Of a DNA stretch of 64,000 bases, positions 59,191 through 64,000 are shown piece after piece; within the stretch, counting starts at the first letter, position 1; every line of letters begins with the position of its first letter. A program made the translations under genes and the position numbers. Location of the stretch: the NCBI RefSeq assembly GCF_009498275.1, contig NZ_CP045643.1:3100001-3164000 (forward strand), in the 5' to 3' direction. The notes below the pieces were generated by a model, which worked only from the letters and a program-made list of their open reading frames with translations, was not told where the DNA came from and searched no databases. The DNA comes from Streptomyces fagopyri (GTDB taxonomy: Bacteria; Actinomycetota; Actinomycetes; Streptomycetales; Streptomycetaceae).

Positions 59191-60558
59191 GTGGCCATCT
59201 CGGTCTTCGACCTGTTCTCGATCGGCATAGGCCCGTCCAGCTCCCACACGGTGGGCCCGATGCGCGCGGCACGGATGTTCGCCCACCGGCTGCGCAACGA
59301 GGACCTGCTGCCCGCCGTGGCCTCCGTCCGGGCCGAGCTGTACGGCTCACTGGGCGCGACCGGGCACGGGCACGGCACCCCCAAGGCGGTGCTGCTCGGT
59401 CTGGAGGGCGCCTCGCCGCGGACCGTGGACGTGGAGGGCGCAGACGACCGCGTCGAGGAGATCAAGGCCTCCGGCCGCATCAGTCTGCTCGGCGAGCGGG
59501 AGATCCCCTTCTCCTTCGACGACGACCTGGTCCTGCACCGGCGCAAGGCGCTCCCGTACCACGCGAACGGCATGACGATCTTCGCGTACGGCGCCTCCGG
59601 CGAACTCGTGCTGGAGAAGACGTACTACTCCGTCGGCGGCGGCTTCGTGGTCGACGAGGACGCGGTGGGCGAGGACCGCATCAAGCTGGACGACACCGTC
59701 CTGAAGTACGCCTTCCGCACGGGCGACGAGCTGCTGCGGCTGACCAAGGAGACCGGGCTGTCGATCTCGGCGCTGATGCTGGAGAACGAACGGGCCTGGC
59801 GCACCGAGGAGGAGATCCGCGAGGGTCTGCTCGCCATCTGGCGCGTGATGCAGGCGTGCGTCTCGCGCGGCATGTCCCGCGAGGGCATCCTGCCCGGCGG
59901 CCTGCGGGTGCGCCGCCGCGCCGCCGTCTCGGCCCGCCAGCTGCGCGCCGAGGGCGACCCGCTGGCCCACGCGATGGAGTGGATCACCCTCTACGCGATG
60001 GCGGTCAACGAGGAGAACGCGGCGGGCGGCCGGGTCGTCACCGCCCCCACCAACGGGGCCGCGGGCATCATCCCCGCTGTGCTGCACTACTACATCAACT
60101 TCGTCCCCGGCGCGGACGAGGACGGCGTGGTCCGCTTCCTGCTGGCCGCGGGCGCGATCGGCATGCTCTTCAAGGAGAACGCGTCCATCTCGGGCGCCGA
60201 GGTCGGCTGCCAGGGCGAGGTCGGCTCCGCCTGCTCGATGGCGGCGGGCGCCCTCGCCGAGGTGCTGGGCGGCTCCCCCGAGCAGGTCGAGAACGCCGCG
60301 GAGATCGGCATGGAGCACAACCTCGGTCTCACCTGCGACCCGGTCGGCGGCCTGGTCCAGATCCCCTGCATCGAGCGCAACGGCATGGCCGCGGTCAAGG
60401 CGGTCACCGCCGCGAAGATGGCGATGCGCGGCGACGGCTCCCACAAGGTGTCCCTCGACAAGGTCATCAAGACCATGAAGGAGACCGGCGCCGACATGAG
60501 CGTCAAGTACAAGGAGACGGCGCGGGGCGGGCTGGCGGTCAACATCATCGAGTGCTGA
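59191..60558 (+). CDS. sdaA: L-serine ammonia-lyase (serine deaminase)
   Basis: Iron-sulfur serine dehydratase of 455 residues converting L-serine to pyruvate and ammonia. The N-terminal alpha domain begins [20 protein letters not shown]; the cluster-binding Cys set appears as [15 protein letters not shown] ... LTCDPVGG ... PCIERN. Alpha and beta domains are fused in one chain as usual in actinobacteria. GTG 59191 has AGGAG five bases upstream. It is the last gene of the glycine-controlled unit, so excess glycine ends as pyruvate. Confidence 0.95.
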   Translation: MAISVFDLFSIGIGPSSSHTVGPMRAARMFAHRLRNEDLLPAVASVRAELYGSLGATGHGHGTPKAVLLGLEGASPRTVDVEGADDRVEEIKASGRISLLGEREIPFSFDDDLVLHRRKALPYHANGMTIFAYGASGELVLEKTYYSVGGGFVVDEDAVGEDRIKLDDTVLKYAFRTGDELLRLTKETGLSISALMLENERAWRTEEEIREGLLAIWRVMQACVSRGMSREGILPGGLRVRRRAAVSARQLRAEGDPLAHAMEWITLYAMAVNEENAAGGRVVTAPTNGAAGIIPAVLHYYINFVPGADEDGVVRFLLAAGAIGMLFKENASISGAEVGCQGEVGSACSMAAGALAEVLGGSPEQVENAAEIGMEHNLGLTCDPVGGLVQIPCIERNGMAAVKAVTAAKMAMRGDGSHKVSLDKVIKTMKETGADMSVKYKETARGGLAVNIIEC

Positions 60559-60597
60559 GGGACAGGCCCTCACCCGCGCGGTCGTCCTTCCGCGCCG

Positions 60598-60617
60598 CCG
60601 GTCCCGTCGGGGACCGG
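60598..60617. terminator. Bidirectional terminator after sdaA
   Basis: Perfect 8-bp GC stem with tetraloop gtcg, between sdaA and the convergent polyprenyl synthetase-like gene. A weaker 6-bp hairpin overlaps the sdaA stop codon. Confidence 0.55.
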
Positions 60618-60664
60618 CCGGGTCCGCTCGGGCCGCGCCCGCTGCGGCACGTCGGCGGCGGGGA

Positions 60665-61654
60665 TCATCCAGGGGCACTCGCCGGCCGCAGCAGCGGCCG
60701 GGACGTCTGGTCCACGAGCTGCCGGAGAACCGACAGGTGGCACTCGTCACCGCCCAGCTCGCCGAGGATGCGGTGCGCCTCGTCACGGAAGTGGTGGATG
60801 CCGTTCTCGTGGCGGTCGAGAACGGCGGGGGCGAGGAGGAGGCCGGCCAGGGCCGATCGTGACGCGGCGGATGTTCTCGCGGCCTCGCGCAGGTCCAGGA
60901 GGCGGTGCCTGGCATCGGGTGCCGCGTCTTCCAGCGCGCAGGCGAAAAGATAGGTCACCGTGCCGTTCAGCAGGTCTTCGTTCCGTTCGGAGACGATGTC
61001 CTCCTGGTCGTTGAACATCTGCCACAGCACTCCGAACACCGAGCCGAACTCCCGCCACAGATCCGTCCGCCCGGCCTCGGCGCCCGCCAGTATCGCGGCC
61101 ATCGCCGTGATCATGCCGAAGGGGGCGCCGGACTTCCCCCGGTACGCCGTGACGACCGAGTTCCGGGACGCGTCGCCCGCGTCCGCGCGCATGTCGCCCA
61201 GCTGTCCTTGGGCGGCGGTGATCCCGCAGCCGAGGACCTCCTCCGTCAGAGCGCCGCGGACCGGCTCCGGGATCCGCCGCGAGCCGATCGCCCTCAGGGA
61301 CAGCACGTGTCCCGTGACGACGGCCGCCAGGAGCGCCTCGTGCGGGGTGAGACCGGCGGGCGTGTGCGCGCCGTGCCCGTCCGACAGATCGTCCAGATAA
61401 CAGGCCGAGGTCCACCACAGCACGTGCACGGCGGACAGCGGGACGGCGGGTCCGGGGTCGCCCGTCTCGACGCCGTGCACGATCAGCGGCAGCACCGACA
61501 GGGGGTACTTCATCTGCTGGTGGCGCAGAAGTCCGGTGACGACGCCCCTGACGGAATCCGCCGACGGGCCGAGCCCGTCCAGGATCGCTTCTATTTCCGC
61601 CTCTATCTCCGAGGAGAATTCCCGATGGAGATCCAGATAGGGCGCGGTGTTCAT
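60665..61654 (-). CDS. Polyprenyl synthetase family protein
   Basis: Isoprenyl diphosphate synthase-fold protein of about 329 residues. The first Asp-rich motif is present as YLDDLSDGH (near 97), with the conserved Lys/Gly in YRGKSGAPFGMI (near 180). The second Asp-rich motif is altered to FNDQEDIVSE (near 220), so binding of the allylic or homoallylic substrate may differ from typical FPP/GGPP synthases. ATG 61654 is chosen as start; ATG 61717 adds a low-GC, poorly coding extension. It is followed upstream by an FAD monooxygenase gene on the same strand, so an isoprenoid pathway is likely. The product is not predictable. Confidence 0.83.
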   Translation of the reverse strand: MNTAPYLDLHREFSSEIEAEIEAILDGLGPSADSVRGVVTGLLRHQQMKYPLSVLPLIVHGVETGDPGPAVPLSAVHVLWWTSACYLDDLSDGHGAHTPAGLTPHEALLAAVVTGHVLSLRAIGSRRIPEPVRGALTEEVLGCGITAAQGQLGDMRADAGDASRNSVVTAYRGKSGAPFGMITAMAAILAGAEAGRTDLWREFGSVFGVLWQMFNDQEDIVSERNEDLLNGTVTYLFACALEDAAPDARHRLLDLREAARTSAASRSALAGLLLAPAVLDRHENGIHHFRDEAHRILGELGGDECHLSVLRQLVDQTSRPLLRPASAPG

Positions 61655-61821
61655 GTGATGTTCCGTGTTTCTCTGCTGGGAATGACCGGATACATTCATG
61701 GGCATATTTATGGGCATATCGCGGGCGGACCGGGCGTCGAGACGTCCGGTGCCTCCGGGCGCCGAGGCGTCCGGCGCCTCCTGGGCAGGGAACGGGTGAC
61801 GGTGGCCGGACGGGAACGACT

Positions 61822-63216
61822 TCAGGCGGTGGCGGCCGCGCGCTCGTGCTCCGTCAGGGGCGGGCCTTCCAGGGGAGCCTTCTTCCGGCCGAGGTAGACC
61901 AGGGCGAGCATGTCGGGCATGAGCAGCCGGGCGGGCGGTTTCTCCATGCTCATCACGTCCAGCAGGATGCGGAGGGCGCGGGGGTTGCGTGAGCCGGCGT
62001 CGACGGCCCTGTCGACGAAGGCGGCGAGGTTCCTCTCGAGCCGGGTGGGGGGCTGGTCACTGGCGCCCGGATAGAACACGTCCTGGCCCACGGCCAGGCT
62101 CCACGCGTTCTCGACCGGGCGGGCCGCGGCCCGCTGGATGCGCCGGGACGTGCCGGGGGCGCGGAGGTCCCGCCGTCTCAGGACACCGCGCAGGGCGACG
62201 ACGCTCTGTGCGGCGGCGCTCAGTCCGTGACCGTAGACGGGGTTGAAGCCGGCGACGGCCTCGCCGAGCACGGCGAAGCCCTCGGGCCAGCGGGCGGCCT
62301 TCTCGTAGTAGCGCCGTTTGTTGGCCGTGCTGCGGGTGGTGACGACGTCCGTCTCCGGCTCGGCGCCGGCGAGGAGTTCACCGATGACGGGGTGCGGCAG
62401 TTCGAGCGCGAAGGGAACGAACCGCTCGTTGTCGCCGCTGGGCCGGCCGCCGCGGGTTCCGGCGAGCGTGACCAGCCAGCGGCCGCCTTCGATGGGGGTG
62501 ATGATGCCGCCCCTGCCGGGGTTCTGGCGGGGGTCGACCTGGACATTGACGATCGGGAAACCGGCGGCGGTCGTGCCCGGAGCGCGGTAGATGCGGCTTG
62601 CGTATCCGACACCCGCGTCGACCGTGCGCTCGGCCACCGGGGGGAGGCCGAGGCTCCGCAGCCAGCCGGGGGCGCGGCTGCCACGGCCGCTCGCGTCGAT
62701 GACCAGGTCGGCGGCGATGCTGCTGTGGGTGTCCCCCGCGCGTATGCGGACTCCGGTCACGCGTCTGTCGTCGCCTTCCAGGGACAGCAGTTCGGTTTGC
62801 TGCCGCAGGGAGATCCGCTGGTCCTCCAGCACCCTGGCGCGGATCACGGCGTCGAGCAGATCGCGGCTGCACAGGAGATTGACGTGGCGGGCGTGATCGA
62901 AGCGACGGAACCACTGCCCCGACGGGGCTTTGGACACCAGGTCGGTCATGATGCGGCCGGTCCGGGCTCCCTGGCCGACGAGTTGGCCGACGACACCCGG
63001 CAGGAGTTCCTCGATGGCCTTGACCCCGCCGGACCACAACACGTGGGCGTGCCGGGCCTGCGGCAGCCCCTTGCGGGGACGCGGACCGTCCGGCAGGACG
63101 TCGCGCTCGACGAGCGTGACGTCGGCGTGGTCGGCGAGCACGGCCGCCGCGAGCATGCCCGTCATGCCCCCTCCGATGACCACGGCGGTGCGGCGGGGAG
63201 CTGATCTGTCGGGCAT
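61822..63216 (-). CDS. FAD-dependent monooxygenase/epoxidase-like protein
   Basis: Flavoprotein of 464 residues. Dinucleotide motif VIGGGMTGMLAAAVLADHAD (about 12-31), the DG-like segment LVIDASGRGSRAPGWL and the second FAD motif GEAVAGFNPVYGHGLSAAAQ are present. This places it in the group of aromatic-ring hydroxylases and terpene epoxidases such as those acting on sesquiterpene-type substrates. Being next to a polyprenyl synthetase-like gene suggests the epoxidation of a prenyl chain. ATG 63216 follows a purine-rich GAAGAGAGA. Confidence is high for family, low for substrate. Confidence 0.82.
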   Translation of the reverse strand: MPDRSAPRRTAVVIGGGMTGMLAAAVLADHADVTLVERDVLPDGPRPRKGLPQARHAHVLWSGGVKAIEELLPGVVGQLVGQGARTGRIMTDLVSKAPSGQWFRRFDHARHVNLLCSRDLLDAVIRARVLEDQRISLRQQTELLSLEGDDRRVTGVRIRAGDTHSSIAADLVIDASGRGSRAPGWLRSLGLPPVAERTVDAGVGYASRIYRAPGTTAAGFPIVNVQVDPRQNPGRGGIITPIEGGRWLVTLAGTRGGRPSGDNERFVPFALELPHPVIGELLAGAEPETDVVTTRSTANKRRYYEKAARWPEGFAVLGEAVAGFNPVYGHGLSAAAQSVVALRGVLRRRDLRAPGTSRRIQRAAARPVENAWSLAVGQDVFYPGASDQPPTRLERNLAAFVDRAVDAGSRNPRALRILLDVMSMEKPPARLLMPDMLALVYLGRKKAPLEGPPLTEHERAAATA

Positions 63217-63716
63217 GTACGGATCTCTCTTCTGTCGCGGTGGTGAGCGGAGTGGTCCGGGTCCGGCCGGCCGGCCGGTTGTCGCGGGCCACCGCCGCGT
63301 CGGTGCGATGGACGTGTCCAGCCGAAGGCTTCCCGGATGAGGGGCGGTTCGATCTCCCGCGGGCACTCTCACCACGCGTCACCGTCCGACGGCGTGAGGG
63401 TGCTTCCGCCACGATCGCCGCCCCGACGATCAGAACCGTACCCAACTGCACCGAAACGAACTGGACCGGACCGGAGTGGACCGAACTGGACTGGACCGGA
63501 CCGGACTTGGACCGGACCGGTGCGGGCCACGCCGCACGCCTCCCGCGGCCGGCTCGGGCTCATGAACGCGGGGGCCCAGCACCCGGATTCCCGCGACGGC
63601 CCGGCCCCGACAGCTTCAGCCCGGCGGCCGGCCGGAGCGGTGCGCCGGGCACGCGGAACACGACGCGGCTGTCGGCGACATGAAGCGTGGAGCGGTGGAG
63701 GGGTCGGGGCCTGGGT
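63217..63716 (-). other. Spacer with degenerate ggacc repeats
   Basis: A 500-bp gap upstream of the FAD gene. At 63459-63520 it has an irregular tandem repeat with actggaccggaccgga at 63460 and 63490 and a related copy at 63505. It should include the promoter of the FAD/prenyl synthetase unit but I see no clear -35/-10 pair. Apparent frames here lack coding character. Confidence 0.5.
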
Positions 63717-64000
63717 TCACAGGGCGGTTCTCTCGTCGTCCGCCGCCACGGGGGCCACGGCGGCGACGCGGGCCGCCGCGACGACGGGGGACGTGCGCAA
63801 CGCACACGCCACACCCACCAGGGTGGCCCGCGACGCGAAGGCCACGGTGTTCCGCGCGACGGCCACCCGGGGGGCGGGCACGTCGTCGCGGTGGGAGCGG
63901 ACCGCCGCGGCGATCATCGCCGCGAGGCCGACCCGGAAGGCGTCCTCGGTGCCGTACCCCGCGGCCCGGGCCGTGGTCTGCGCGTGGGAGCGGACCCGGT
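63717..64000 (-). CDS. Unidentified protein, 3' end only
   Basis: The last 93 or so codons of a gene that begins beyond the window. It reads RVRSHAQTTARAAGYGTEDA near the edge, then a likely hydrophobic helix region (AFASRATLVGVACALRTSPV) and an Ala-rich end ADDERTAL. Third positions are strongly G/C, supporting a real gene. No domain recognised. Its strand and position suggest it belongs to the same isoprenoid cluster. Confidence 0.5.
   Translation of the reverse strand, partial: RVRSHAQTTARAAGYGTEDAFRVGLAAMIAAAVRSHRDDVPAPRVAVARNTVAFASRATLVGVACALRTSPVVAAARVAAVAPVAADDERTAL

Noticed and set aside
63240..63716. Plus-strand and minus-strand frames in the spacer before the FAD gene
   Set aside because: Low-complexity Arg/Pro-rich translations of repeat DNA; no homology or ribosome-binding site.

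Overview
The window is high-GC chromosomal DNA from a Streptomyces or very close relative. The signs are strong G/C bias at third codon positions, frequent GTG starts, LAL-type LuxR regulators, a BldK/Opp-like peptide transporter, two membrane GGDEF/EAL proteins, and the characteristic order serA-ilvC-ilvN-ilvB ... gatB-gatA-gatC-rmdB-ligA ... mnmA-cysteine desulfurase ... opp ... gcvT-gcvH-glyA-sdaA. As far as I recall, this order matches the core of the S. coelicolor chromosome around SCO5469-SCO5515. I see no tRNA, rRNA, insertion sequence, CRISPR array or prophage genes.

Layout: 1-5 kb holds the 3' part of a drug-efflux MFS transporter, a repeat-rich spacer and a large LAL regulator. 5-11 kb, on the minus strand, carries serine and branched-chain amino-acid synthesis (serA, ilvC, ilvN, ilvB), with a 13-residue leader peptide and terminator-type attenuator ahead of ilvB. 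11-23 kb has a GGDEF protein with a degenerate EAL domain, a 2-hydroxyacid dehydrogenase, an aldo/keto reductase, a lipoprotein glucose/sorbosone dehydrogenase, small conserved proteins, a second LAL regulator and a GNAT acetyltransferase. 23-34 kb encodes the GatCAB amidotransferase (with a small membrane protein between gatA and gatB), an intact GGDEF-EAL phosphodiesterase (RmdB-like), NAD+-dependent DNA ligase, a MetE-like methionine synthase, an SDR and a LOG-family protein. 34-45 kb has a DUF427 protein, an alpha/beta hydrolase, mnmA, a Tat-type amidase, a cysteine desulfurase, two small membrane proteins divergent from a TetR regulator, a double-hotdog thioesterase, an esterase, a TRIC-type channel and a secreted M1 peptidase.

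45-55 kb carries a secreted Ser/Thr-rich protein in A/T-richer DNA with its own well-formed promoter, an oligopeptide ABC transporter operon ordered permease-binding protein-permease-ATPase-ATPase, and two paralogous SseB-family proteins. 55-60.6 kb is a glycine riboswitch followed by gcvT, gcvH, glyA and sdaA. Together these can turn excess glycine into serine and then pyruvate, the substrate of the IlvB/IlvN enzyme encoded at the other end of the window. gcvP is absent here.

60.7-64 kb looks like accessory DNA: a polyprenyl synthetase-family protein, an FAD-dependent terpene-epoxidase-like monooxygenase and the end of an unidentified gene, all on the minus strand. This is probably the edge of a small isoprenoid biosynthetic cluster and, with the secreted protein near 45.8 kb, is the most likely place for undescribed biology. 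Intergenic regions carry dispersed and tandem GC-rich repeats and several near-perfect hairpin terminators.
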